Source of the DNA: Flectonema sp. DT1601
Taxonomy: Eukaryota; Euglenozoa; Diplonemea; Diplonemida; Diplonemidae
Assembly: GCA_964019425.1 (NCBI GenBank)
Contig: OZ025786.1
Location: 1,426,001 to 1,490,000 of the forward strand
Direction of reading: 5' to 3'
Length of the DNA stretch: 64,000 nucleotides
Part shown: positions 8,944 through 18,074 of the stretch, in pieces
Numbering within the stretch: position 1 is the stretch's first letter
Layout: every line of letters starts with the position of its first letter
The notes under the pieces: model-generated
Database searches by the model: none
What the model was told of the DNA's origin: nothing
The model's input: the letters and a program-made list of their open reading frames with translations, nothing else
Position numbers and translations under genes: made by a program

Positions 8944-10626
8944 ATGGTGAATCTCACTTCTCCGACTCATGAGGAATCGTCTAACCCGGTAAAGAACAGT
9001 GTTGGAAAGAAGAAAGAAAGAGAATTAACGTACTGGGTACATGGATTGCTCTCTGATGACGCATGGAGAATGTTGGATTCTCGAGGATGGCACAAAGTTG
9101 ATCCGGAAGAGCGAAAGCCACCTCTGTTTGCGAGATATCGAAGAACATGTAAGCACAGTATCGTTAAACAAGCTCTTGTTAGACCATTTCCTTATTCAAG
9201 TTGTTTATCTTATTGTTGTGATAAAAAACTTTTTTACATGGGGATGAGAGCATTCGGCTTCACTGCATCAGTACCAGAGACTTACACGTCGTATAACGCC
9301 CTCAGAAGAGTAGAAACAAGTGACAAACCAAACAAGGGTGAGGTTTGGTTTGTAAAGACAAGTGAAGGATGTCATGGTCGAGGTGTTCAAGTGTTTGATG
9401 ATTTCATAAGTTTAAAAAATCACATCAGATCATTACACAATGAACCGTTTGTTATCCAACGAGGTGTCTCTCACCTTCACCTAATCGAAGGAAGGAAGTG
9501 GACTGTTCGATCACACGTCCTCATCGGACCAGATCTACGATTGTATCGCTACGAGGACTCTGTTATTGTTATTCATGGAGCAGATTACGCTGCTGGAACT
9601 ACTGATCGAGCGGTGCAAATTCTTCACAACAGGAGAGCCTCACGGTATAGTTTAAATGAGGGACCAGCTTGTTACCTTCTTCCTTTGATCGATCCTCAAA
9701 TTGAGAGAATTTCAACTGAAGTAGCTAAGATTATTCAAGGTAAATTACTAAGGGCGGCAGCAGCCAATCCAAACACGTCGTTTTACGCTCTTTTGGGTCT
9801 TGACTTGATTGTTGATTCTAATCAGGTTGTTCACTGCTTGGAAGTAAACGAGTTCCCTCAGTTAGATTTCAGTTCTGATCCAAAAGCACATCGAATCGTG
9901 GTGAGAATGTTTGATGATTTCCTTAAACTGGTAGTATTTCCTGAAACATCACCAGAGCATTCTGCTGACTACCTTGAAACAGGTTGGTTACCCCTGCGCG
10001 AACAGCTTCCTGAAGTTGATCTCAACGTATCTGCGAAGGAAAGTCGCATATCTTCTCTCATAAAACTAAAAGACACCAGCACTTCTTCAATCTGCTACAG
10101 CACTGATAGTGAAAAGAAAGTTATAAAACTATTAATTGAAAGAGAAGGTATGGAACGAGAGCGCAGTATTCGCGAAGCTGAAAGAGAACGACAAAGGGAA
10201 CGCACAGCTAGGAAGTTGAAGGAAAAAGAAAGAGCGGAAATTGAAAAAGCTGAGCTTCGATATTTGAAAATTAAAAAAAAATGCAGCACGGCTGAACTGA
10301 TCCCGGGATCTATCGGTAAGAATACCGTGCCTCCTCCTGCGTTAGTTGCGGCGTCTGTGCCAGTTCCACCTCCAGTTATAGCGAGGAAGCAGACTAATCG
10401 AAAGATTCTTCAGATGCATCGAATAGGAGTTCGAGTTAGTAATCATCGTAGCCATCCAACACATGTGACAAGTAGCCCTCCATCAAATGCTTCAATTAAG
10501 ACTGATTCAGATGTTCTCGCTGCGACTCTTCGCAATCCTCGTCAAACAGTTGTTCCTATTTGGGATCGACCCAAGTCATCACTATTACGAATACATGCTC
10601 GCAACCCTGGCCGACTACCTTCGTGA
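8944..10626 (+). CDS. Tubulin tyrosine ligase-like (TTL family) ATP-grasp enzyme
   Basis: The product has 560 residues and no intron. The TTL domain covers residues about 20-345. WFVKTSEGCHGRGVQVFDD is the family's nucleotide-binding K-P-x-x-G-x-x-G-R-G loop, with Thr in place of Pro. GRKWTVRSHVLIGPDLRLYR is the substrate-side R-x-W/H-V-L motif. FYALLGLDLIVDSNQVVHCL followed by EVNEFPQLDF carries the metal-binding E-x-N. These enzymes add Tyr, Glu or Gly to tubulin tails; the type cannot be told from sequence alone, although the VRSHVLI segment looks closer to tyrosine ligase than to the glutamylases. Residues about 385-435 are an Arg/Glu-rich helix (possible coiled coil or microtubule-binding part), followed by a basic Ser/Pro-rich tail. 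The expected site is the axoneme or cytoskeleton. Confidence 0.85.
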   Translation: MVNLTSPTHEESSNPVKNSVGKKKERELTYWVHGLLSDDAWRMLDSRGWHKVDPEERKPPLFARYRRTCKHSIVKQALVRPFPYSSCLSYCCDKKLFYMGMRAFGFTASVPETYTSYNALRRVETSDKPNKGEVWFVKTSEGCHGRGVQVFDDFISLKNHIRSLHNEPFVIQRGVSHLHLIEGRKWTVRSHVLIGPDLRLYRYEDSVIVIHGADYAAGTTDRAVQILHNRRASRYSLNEGPACYLLPLIDPQIERISTEVAKIIQGKLLRAAAANPNTSFYALLGLDLIVDSNQVVHCLEVNEFPQLDFSSDPKAHRIVVRMFDDFLKLVVFPETSPEHSADYLETGWLPLREQLPEVDLNVSAKESRISSLIKLKDTSTSSICYSTDSEKKVIKLLIEREGMERERSIREAERERQRERTARKLKEKERAEIEKAELRYLKIKKKCSTAELIPGSIGKNTVPPPALVAASVPVPPPVIARKQTNRKILQMHRIGVRVSNHRSHPTHVTSSPPSNASIKTDSDVLAATLRNPRQTVVPIWDRPKSSLLRIHARNPGRLPS

Positions 10627-11236
10627 ATTCTATTTAGTCCATGTAGTCACCTTTTGTGTGTTCTATTTGTTGTATTGTTGTCTGTAGTCAGGTCATCTGT
10701 ATCTGTCAGAATTGCGCCTTGCCTTATAGTTTTTTTTGCCAGTCTTGCCATTGTACCTTATAGCTTTCACAGATTTTCTTTGTTGTTTGTTTCCTGACCT
10801 GGTTACTCTTTTTCGGAGTCTTGCCCGGATAGTAATAAACTTTTTGTACAGATATCTGGTGAGTTGCTTTTTTTCATTTCAGAAATTAGTTTTTGCAGGA
10901 CAAAAATTGTTTGTCTTGTGATACACCTTCTGGGATGAGGAATCGATTTGAAGTTTACTTGTTGTTTTCAAATCGGAGTCTCGTCTCAGACAAAACAATA
11001 AACTTCTCGATTCTCTCTTTTAGTTCAGAAAACTATTTTAGTGAATACCATCTAAGCCTGTGGCATGGTTCTTACGCACCTCTCTTTTACTCATACTCTT
11101 TCTCTACCTCTTCATCCAGGTATTTTATTTTTATATTCGTCTTCTATTCTGTTGCTTGTGCTTTTTCCCTTTTTCCCATTTTTTTTTTTTTTTTTGCGGT
11201 TTCATGTATTTAGCAACGTTAATTGCTATTTTAGTA

Positions 11237-11267
<31 letters not shown>

Positions 11268-11363
11268 GTATGAAATAAATAATGTTGGGCAGTCCAATGT
11301 AGTCCCTTCTGGCTCTCATAGTCTGGTCGGGTTATATAGTTTTGTGCAGCCAAACTAAATTTT

Positions 11364-11402
<39 letters not shown>

Positions 11403-11727
11403 ATTTTCTTATGTACCATTATTTTGGGGAAACACCTTTTCAGGTGCACCTGTTCTACACACATTACCCGACGAGAGCCATTTAGTTTTTTTTTTTTTCA
11501 TTGCTGCCTCTGGTGCATTTCAATTACGCTTTTTCTGCGTTTTCCAGTGGTAGCAGTTTTAATTAATTTAATACTTTAGTTTTGCTTTACTATAATTGAC
11601 ATAAATCCAGGTAATAAAAAATATTGTTGTTTATGCAACAAGAGTTAGTAGTAGTTCGTTTATTAGTATTTTGAAGTAGGCCTCCCCCCCCTCCTCCATC
11701 AGAAAAAAAGGTAATGAAAAACCACTA
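10627..11727. other. Intergenic, T-rich
   Basis: Long T runs (11179-11196, 11241-11267), a 32-nt A run (11370-11400) and a 12-bp perfect palindrome CAGGTGCACCTG near 11431-11442. A Pol III A-box-like stretch near 11310-11355 lacks a matching B box. No gene is recognised. Confidence 0.65.
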
Positions 11728-12465
11728 ATGCTTCCCACTCCACCCCATCGTAAACGACTTGATAGCAATGGTGGTTTACGGTTAGTGGAAGGCATCGATC
11801 TCAGACCAATAAAAGAATCACTTGGAAGACGTGGCAGGTACGGACGAGTTGGTATCTGTGGAGGCAAAGCACCAAAAAGAGTTAAAATAAGCTGCAGAGG
11901 CTGGAGACCTCCAGTAGGACTATGTGGTGAAGACTGTATACTTCCTACAGTAAGAAAAATGATATTTGATAAAAACACATACGAAGAATCGTTAGTATCA
12001 TTACCTGTGGTAACTAAACAAGTACCTAACCCTGTACTAAGTGACAGTGATGAAGAAAGTCACGTTACGAATTTGTCTAAAAACACGTCGTTCGTCTCTG
12101 CCACATGTCGCAAACAATGGACAGTTGCCAAAGACATATCGGGTAATGTTGTATATGTTTTACACAAGAAGAAAAAACGAAACAAGGAGGGTAAAAATAA
12201 AAAAAAATATCCACCTCCGCCAAAACCCCTCACACCACCATCAACTGAAGTAACCAGTATAGCACCATTTCCACTACGGGAGGCAGGTCCTCAACTTCCA
12301 CGTTCTTATCCCAGAACAGCTGGCTATCTCTTTCATGGTAAATTGTTTACGTATGATCCGGTACCCCCTCCTGTTTGTAAATCTAAGAGACAACGTAGTC
12401 AGAGATTGTTGTCAATTTCTGATGATATCCATATTAAGTCTTCACATTGTTCAGAACTCAATTGA
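11728..12465 (+). CDS. Basic, Pro-rich protein of unknown function
   Basis: The product has 245 residues. The N-terminal 75 residues are basic and Gly/Arg-rich (LGRRGRYGRVGICGGKAPKR) with several Cys. The middle holds a Ser/Asp/Glu patch (SDSDEES) and a Lys-rich run (HKKKKRNKEGKNKKK), which could be a nuclear localisation signal. A Pro-rich linker and a basic C-terminus follow. No known domain is recognised. An AG after a C/T tract at 11701-11702 precedes the ATG; a short upstream ATG (about 11713) lies between them in another frame. The reading frame is well kept over 738 bases in otherwise stop-rich DNA, so the gene is probably real. Confidence 0.5.
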   Translation: MLPTPPHRKRLDSNGGLRLVEGIDLRPIKESLGRRGRYGRVGICGGKAPKRVKISCRGWRPPVGLCGEDCILPTVRKMIFDKNTYEESLVSLPVVTKQVPNPVLSDSDEESHVTNLSKNTSFVSATCRKQWTVAKDISGNVVYVLHKKKKRNKEGKNKKKYPPPPKPLTPPSTEVTSIAPFPLREAGPQLPRSYPRTAGYLFHGKLFTYDPVPPPVCKSKRQRSQRLLSISDDIHIKSSHCSELN

Positions 12466-12571
12466 GAATATTATTATTCTTTTACAAGAATAGGTGTTGA
12501 AGTTTCTTTGTTAGTCGTCGAGTATAATTATTAATCTTTAAAACAGTTTTTTTTTATTTAATAAATAAAGT

Positions 12572-13175
12572 ATGAGTAGCTACTTGAGCAAGGCTGCCAA
12601 CTGTGGATTTTCTGGAATGTTGAAACCGGAGGAGGATGTTGATGAAAATAGCGCTACACGCAAACGGTTGGCAGACGTGACAATTGCACGGCAGCGTTTG
12701 AGAGAAGAGAAGCGTCAAAAGCTGCAGCAGCTATCTGACAGTGACATACAGGACGAGTTACTGTATTGGAAAGTAAAAGAACAGGAAAAACGCGATCAAG
12801 CATGGAAAGACGAAGTCAGACAACGAGAACGAAATCACATACAACTCGAAATGAGACAGCAACTCGATGAAGAAATAAAATCACACGACGCACTCAATCG
12901 CCACATGATCGACGTTCTATCTAAAACAGTATGTTGTTGATGGGGTTAGTACTTATTATGTTAATTATATTTATTGAGGAAATAATATCAAAAAAAGAAA
13001 AAAACAGTACGGTGAATCCTTTCTGTGGGCTTCTCACAAATCCACATACGACGCTAACGGTGAGAGTAAATTCTCACGTCATCGACTAAATGATGAATTC
13101 AATACCAATCTTGGACTCATACCTGGTCCGGTAACTCCATCAGAGCAGAGGCGTCAGCTTCGACCTGACCTCTAA
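12572..13175 (+). CDS. Small helical coiled-coil protein, 2 exons, unknown function
   Basis: Exons are 12572-12928 and 13008-13175, with a 79-nt intron that starts GTATGT and ends AAAAACAG. Joining keeps frame and gives 174 residues. Residues about 30-115 are dense in Arg, Glu, Gln and Lys (RQRLREEKRQKLQQLSDSDI) and should form a long helix or coiled coil. Exon 2 encodes a conserved-looking, more polar tail (YGESFLWASHKSTYDANGES, ending RRQLRPDL). Without the intron the frame stops after VCC, which looks artificial. Size and composition recall small ciliary or centriolar proteins, but no family is recognised. Confidence 0.6.
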
Positions 13176-13420
13176 CATTCTCAACTTTTTATATTTATCT
13201 TCTTGTTCTGTTCTCTCTTCGTTCTGTTCTTTTCTAAGATCCAATCCGAAGACGACGTTCTAAAGATTAAAATATTATTTACACTTTTTTTTTTGGATGA
13301 TATTTATTATTGAGAACCTTTCAACACGTCGAATCTGATAAATCACATTTCAGAGATTCTTCATTACTGTGACACGTGTTGTTTGTGTTGAGTCAGTTTG
13401 TCATTTATGATTGTCATGTC

Positions 13421-13442
13421 TGTTTTGTTAATACTTTTTCAG
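13421..13442 (+). promoter_or_regulatory. Putative trans-splice acceptor before surface-protein gene
   Basis: A T-rich tract ends in TTTTTCAG 31 nt before the ATG at 13474. Confidence 0.45.
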
Positions 13443-13473
13443 TTATTGTCAACCCAAACAGAGGACAGACAGT

Positions 13474-15000
13474 ATGAGTGTGCTCGTTGTAACATTGTGG
13501 GCGGTGCTTTCATCATCGTGTCTTATAAGTGACTTGGTTCTGAGTATTGAGTCTGTTGAGAAAACGTATCGAGCAGTGTCGGGACGTGACATCTTTCATG
13601 ACGGAGAGATTACATTCAACTGTGATGGGGAAGACTTCAGTAAGCCAACAGTAATTGATGATTCTACTTGTTCGTTCAGTTCTATATATTGGATGAGACA
13701 CAGATCTACTCGAGTTCATTGCACTAATGGGGTCTGGCACTGGACTCGAGAATATCAAATTCCTGTGGATTCTGGTATTCTTGAGTTGCTGTTCTGCAAC
13801 TTGAGCGACATCGATTTCAAATTAGAGACATCTAAAAACGTGGTAATAAACCTTACTGGTAGTGAAGCTGCTGCTGATTATGGAGTTCTCCCAACTGGTT
13901 GGAATGTAAATATGACTCCAGCGGAATACCTCCCTTCAGGGATGTCACTAGAATTCACGTCTGATACATTTGAGAGAACTTTAGTGAGGTGTTTGACTAG
14001 AACGTGGACTTATTACCATTCGTGTGGTGATTTTTGTTCTGTGGGTTCATCAATGAGTGTGTGGTGGTTGACTCCAATAATATTAGAAAAGACTTCTCCA
14101 TGTCTGTTCGCTAACGTGTCAGTTGATGTTTTACTTCCCGAAGGAAAAATTCGAACCTATACAGGAGCAGACATGCGTCAATTCCCATTATTATTACAAG
14201 TGACGGGTGCACAACCGGAACGGTGTGACTACATGAACCCTACAGGTTGGTTAGATACCTACACCTCGTGTTACTTCTCACTGGAAGGCTACACATCTGA
14301 GAAACTCGAATGTCCCGTGAGGGGAAAATGGCATTTTCGAACATATAATCAATCGTTAAAGTATCCTTTGTTATATCCGCAAGGTGGTTCGGTACTTAAT
14401 CTCCAATTATGTTCATCTGCGGGTATACAAATTACTATTATCAGTGGAAGTGAATCACAAAGCTTTACTGGGCTGACCTCTTCTGTGATTCCAGTTGATT
14501 GTGATTCCCATCTGTCGAGTTGTTTGTTGGGAAATATTAAACTGACCTGCAATGGATCGCAATGGAAACCCGCTGAACACTTTACGTTCTACTACACCAC
14601 AGTAAGAATCGATTGGAACTCATTGCCTCGGATAGATGAAGCAAGTCAGCTGTTGTCTGACAAGATGTATAGTTTAGCAGCTATAAAACATGTGATTGAC
14701 TGCGAGGACTGTCTGATTAGTAAATATACGATCTTTGAAACTTACACTTCAACATCATACCATTCAAACGATGAATTGATTGCTGGTGTTGAGAGTATTT
14801 TTAGAAAAGAGTTTCCCTCAGATTTCAGAGCTGTTCGTATTTTCAATAGCATCGGCGATGCTGATGCTCCTGTGACTACTACAAAGGTGACTTTGGATGT
14901 TGTTAGGTTACCTGTCTACGAGTCGTCTAATAAAGCTGACTATTCTGTTATAGTTGAAACTATCTCCGTGGTGATGGTTTTTGTTGTTCTCTCTGCCTAG
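13474..15000 (+). CDS. Secreted or GPI-anchored Cys/Trp-repeat surface protein
   Basis: The product has 508 residues. The N-terminus is a signal peptide (MSVLVVTLWAVLSSSCLISD). The C-terminus is a short hydrophobic tail (YSVIVETISVVMVFVVLSA) ending at the stop with no cytoplasmic basic segment, as in a GPI-addition signal. The ectodomain holds at least three related modules with the pattern S-C-x(n)-C-x(2-3)-G-x-W, for example VHCTNGVWHW, LECPVRGKWHF and LTCNGSQWKPAEHF, plus several N-x-S/T sites. No known adhesion domain is recognised. It probably sits on the cell surface; ligand and role are unknown. No intron is needed. Confidence 0.6.
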   Translation: MSVLVVTLWAVLSSSCLISDLVLSIESVEKTYRAVSGRDIFHDGEITFNCDGEDFSKPTVIDDSTCSFSSIYWMRHRSTRVHCTNGVWHWTREYQIPVDSGILELLFCNLSDIDFKLETSKNVVINLTGSEAAADYGVLPTGWNVNMTPAEYLPSGMSLEFTSDTFERTLVRCLTRTWTYYHSCGDFCSVGSSMSVWWLTPIILEKTSPCLFANVSVDVLLPEGKIRTYTGADMRQFPLLLQVTGAQPERCDYMNPTGWLDTYTSCYFSLEGYTSEKLECPVRGKWHFRTYNQSLKYPLLYPQGGSVLNLQLCSSAGIQITIISGSESQSFTGLTSSVIPVDCDSHLSSCLLGNIKLTCNGSQWKPAEHFTFYYTTVRIDWNSLPRIDEASQLLSDKMYSLAAIKHVIDCEDCLISKYTIFETYTSTSYHSNDELIAGVESIFRKEFPSDFRAVRIFNSIGDADAPVTTTKVTLDVVRLPVYESSNKADYSVIVETISVVMVFVVLSA

Positions 15001-16548
15001 TGATCTCGTGCTCTCTTTTTTCTTTTTTTTTTCTTTTTGGGAAAACCTCTAATTCCACGCACGTGTTACTGAAATGTCCGATCTCAACATAGTAGTTTCC
15101 GAAATGGACAGCTACTATTTTTTTATATAACTTACTGTTAGTGTATTTCGGGGATTTTTTTTTCCTCCCAAAATTTTTTTTCCCACTCAAGGTAAGGCAT
15201 CCGACGAGATGAGTGAAGAAGACCGAACCTGTGTGACCTGGGGCTAGGCCTGACCTCACTGAGCCACCCAGTACTGTCCTTTCGGAGTTTCTGTGAAAGT
15301 AGCCCACGGAACACTTTTCTAAAGATTCAATCAGCCGAACTACTCCGCTACTGACTTTCAGTTGATTAGCGAGCTACTAGTATATATTATTATGTCACCT
15401 GTTGAAAAGGGGAGTACTAAGAGGTAGATTCACGCTGTGCATATTAGTTGTAACTACGGTACCTGCCTTACCTTGAATTATTCCTTTCCTGCTTGAGAAC
15501 CAACCCATCTCAGCCATCCCGTTGCATTTTGGGAACGGAGAAATTCTTTTTCTTCTTCTTATCGAACAGCGAAAAAGAAATCACTTTCAGCGAATGGCGA
15601 AAAGAAAAACCTTTTTCGTTTATTGAACAGCGAAAATGAAATTATTGAACCCTACCATAGATTTTACGCGAAAAAAAAAAAGAAGTTGTTCACTAACAAA
15701 AAGTTCGGAGATTTTCTTTTCCCTTGCTGAATTTTTTTTTTTTTTTTTTTTGCTGTCCATTTCGGAAACTTTTATGTTGAGATCGGACATTTTAATAACA
15801 TTTTTCACGGAAGAGGTTTTCCCTTTTTTTTTTTTTTTTTTTTGAAAATTGTTTTTTTATTTTTATATTTAGGGCTTTTTTTATTCGCTTTTTTTATTTA
15901 TTTATTGGTTGTTTATTCGGTTTCCTTTTGTATATAAATAAAAAGGGGTTTTTTCTGATTTCTGTCTCGTAAACTAATCTTTTGAGGGGATTTCTTTTTT
16001 TCCAACAAAATGTTTTTTTTTGATTTTAACGACGGTTATTATTATTTCCTTCGCGGCATGGATTACGCACTTACTCAAGGCCGGCTTTTGAATAACCGAA
16101 CCTCGGCCGACTGGTGTTATTTTCTTTTTAAACATTTACAATCTTGCCTATATTTTTTTAATTTTAAGTTATAATCGTAAACTGACCTTTATCTTATTTG
16201 ATCCTTTTTGTTTTCATTTTCTTGCTGAGTGCATTCAGAGCTTAGGACTCGTAGTCGCTAGTTTTGCATTTTACTAAGCAAACCAATGAAGGCCTAAGAG
16301 GGACAAGTACTCCAAGATTAAGGCTGCTGAAAGTAACGTATTCCACGGTGTTTTATGGAACAGCAGAAACAATGTGTTTATAACTTTTCTTTTTTTATTT
16401 TTTTATTTTTTTAAAAAAAATATAATTTGATTTGGTGCAATTTTTTTTTTATAATTTGAACTCGACTTGCGTACCGTGTTTTTGGATTGTTGTGTTCTTA
16501 TTATTATTATTGTTTTTGTTTTGTTTTTTAAAAAAAACAAGGGATGAA
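15001..16548. other. Intergenic with a TIR element
   Basis: Besides the element at 15039-15823, the region holds T runs and unremarkable AT-rich DNA (15840-16540). No gene is recognised. Confidence 0.65.
15039..15823. mobile_element. Non-autonomous element with ~73-bp terminal inverted repeats
   Basis: The left end (15039-15112) and the reverse complement of the right end (15752-15823) share GGGAAAACCTCT, then AAATGTCCGATCTCAACATA, then GTTTCCGAAATGGACAGC, with a more diverged patch between the first two. T runs lie outside both ends, so a target duplication cannot be read. There is no coding capacity. The GC-rich interior (15190-15300), read on the minus strand, has a Pol III A-box-like TGGCTCAGTGAGG and, 38 nt on, a B-box-like GGTTCGGTC. 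It may be a MITE, or two inverted copies of a short repeat flanking an older SINE. Confidence 0.55.
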
Positions 16549-17955
16549 ATGAATGTGTCTGTAGCTCTGAACAACGAGTGTCATTCTCTGCGGATTTCAC
16601 CATCGGATACCTTGAGTGACATCGAGCAAACCGTTTCAAATTTACTAGGAATTCATTATTTTATATTGAAATACGAGGGAATCGAACTTGACGATAGTGA
16701 AATTCGATGTCTGGTTGATGGATCGGAACTGGAAGTTGAATTCAGTGCAAAAATCAAAGCAGAACAGGAATTGAAGCGATTAGGCATCGAATTGGAATTA
16801 TGGGAACAATACATTACCGAAGTAGACCTACTCGAGATGTTTATAGCCGTCGGGATACATGTTAATACCATCCTTTGTCTTCTTATTGACGATCAAACAT
16901 TATCAATACAGCTACTACAACCACTACTTCGTAGCGGATGTGATATTAATATTACATCATCAGGAATTCAAGGCACAGCTTTAACACACGCTGCTTGCTT
17001 ACCGGATCTCAATCTTATTAATTTTCTTATAAAAGAAGGAGCTGACATTGATAAACAAGCTGCCTTTGGTATGTTATCACAAACACATTTCCGTAATTCG
17101 TATTTTTACTTTAAAAAATAAACAGATCAGACTTCTTTAATGATGGCTATAAGAGAACATCACCTGTCGTCAGTTTCGCTTCTATTGGAGTTAGGAGCCT
17201 CTCTTGACATTACGGATAGAGATGGTATGGGATTGAGTTTGAAAGGAATTTCAGTTTTATTTTCTCATGAAAATTTAAAAAAAAAAAAAAAAAAAGAATC
17301 AGTTAACTTTTTACTTACCCACTCACACTTTTGTTGTTTGTGTGTAACCAGATACAAAATCCTAATAAAGGAACAATGGGTTTTGTAGGTACAAGAAAAA
17401 AACAATTCAGGTGACACTCCGCTTATAGCATCTGCTGATAACTTAATTTTAGCTCGTCTAATATTATTTCCGAGCCTCCACTTGATAAACAGAAGAAATT
17501 CATTGGGATGCACTGCCTTATACAGAGCTACCAGCACCCAAACAGAAGAAGTTGCAGAAATGTTATTGAGAGAGGGAGCATTGCCTAATATAAACGATGA
17601 GTACTGTTTTTTTTTTTTTTTTTTTTTTTTTTTCACAGTCTCTGTTTTCTTTTTCTATTTTCTTGTACTATCTGGGACCACACCACAGGTATATCTCCTC
17701 TCTACCTGGCTGCTGAAACTGGTCATTATAATATTGTCAGATTACTGCTGGAGTTCGGTGCGGATACCAATTGCGAAACGATATATGGTATGTGTGAAAT
17801 TATTTCATTTGATCACCTTCTTCTTTTTTTTTTTTTTTTGGTATTTGTTCCATTTGTTTGAAAACACCACGCCAGGGGAAACTCCATTGAGAATAGCCAC
17901 TAAGAAGGGCCATGTGAACATAACGCGAGTTTTAAGAGACTTCAATGTCGATTAG
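16549..17955 (+). CDS. Ubiquitin-like N-terminus plus ankyrin-repeat protein, 5 exons
   Basis: Exons are 16549-17068, 17126-17224, 17411-17599/17600, 17689-17787 and 17876-17955, giving about 328 residues. Residues 1-65 look ubiquitin-like (MNVSVALNNECHSLRISPSD, with LDDSEIRCLVDGSELEVEF). From about residue 130 there are at least five ankyrin repeats, for example GTALTHAACLPDLNLINFLI, TSLMMAIREHHLSSVSLLLE, CTALYRATSTQTEEVAEMLL, SPLYLAAETGHYNIVRLLLE and TPLRIATKKGHVNITRVLRD. Exons 2 and 4 are each exactly 99 nt (33 codons, one repeat), and introns fall in phase 1 at the Gly before T/S-P-L. Exon 3 is off by one base: the only GT (17601) lies one base beyond the in-frame end, so its donor is irregular, or the base at 17600 is an indel or assembly error. 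The start at 16549 is the first Met of the ubiquitin-like fold; a longer frame from 16432 is T-run artefact. The likely role is protein-protein binding. Confidence 0.65.
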
Positions 17956-18049
17956 CACTGCACTGCAGTAGTGATTTGAGACTGAATTCCCATGCTTGTT
18001 ACTCACAGACATGTTCTGCTTATATAGAGATCGAATAATCTACTTTCCA

Positions 18050-18064
18050 TCATTCCCCCTTCAG
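18050..18064 (+). promoter_or_regulatory. Putative trans-splice acceptor
   Basis: The tract CCATCATTCCCCCTTCAG ends 10 nt before the ATG at 18075. It is identical before the paralogue at 21281. Confidence 0.55.
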
Positions 18065-18074
18065 TTGGCATATT

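Noticed and set aside
11284-11360. tRNA-like stretch (GGCTCTCATAGTCTGGTCGG)
   Set aside because: It has an A-box-like part only; no B box and no cloverleaf.
16432-16548. Hydrophobic N-terminal extension of the ankyrin protein
   Set aside because: Arises from T-rich intergenic DNA; the ubiquitin-like fold starts at the Met at 16549.
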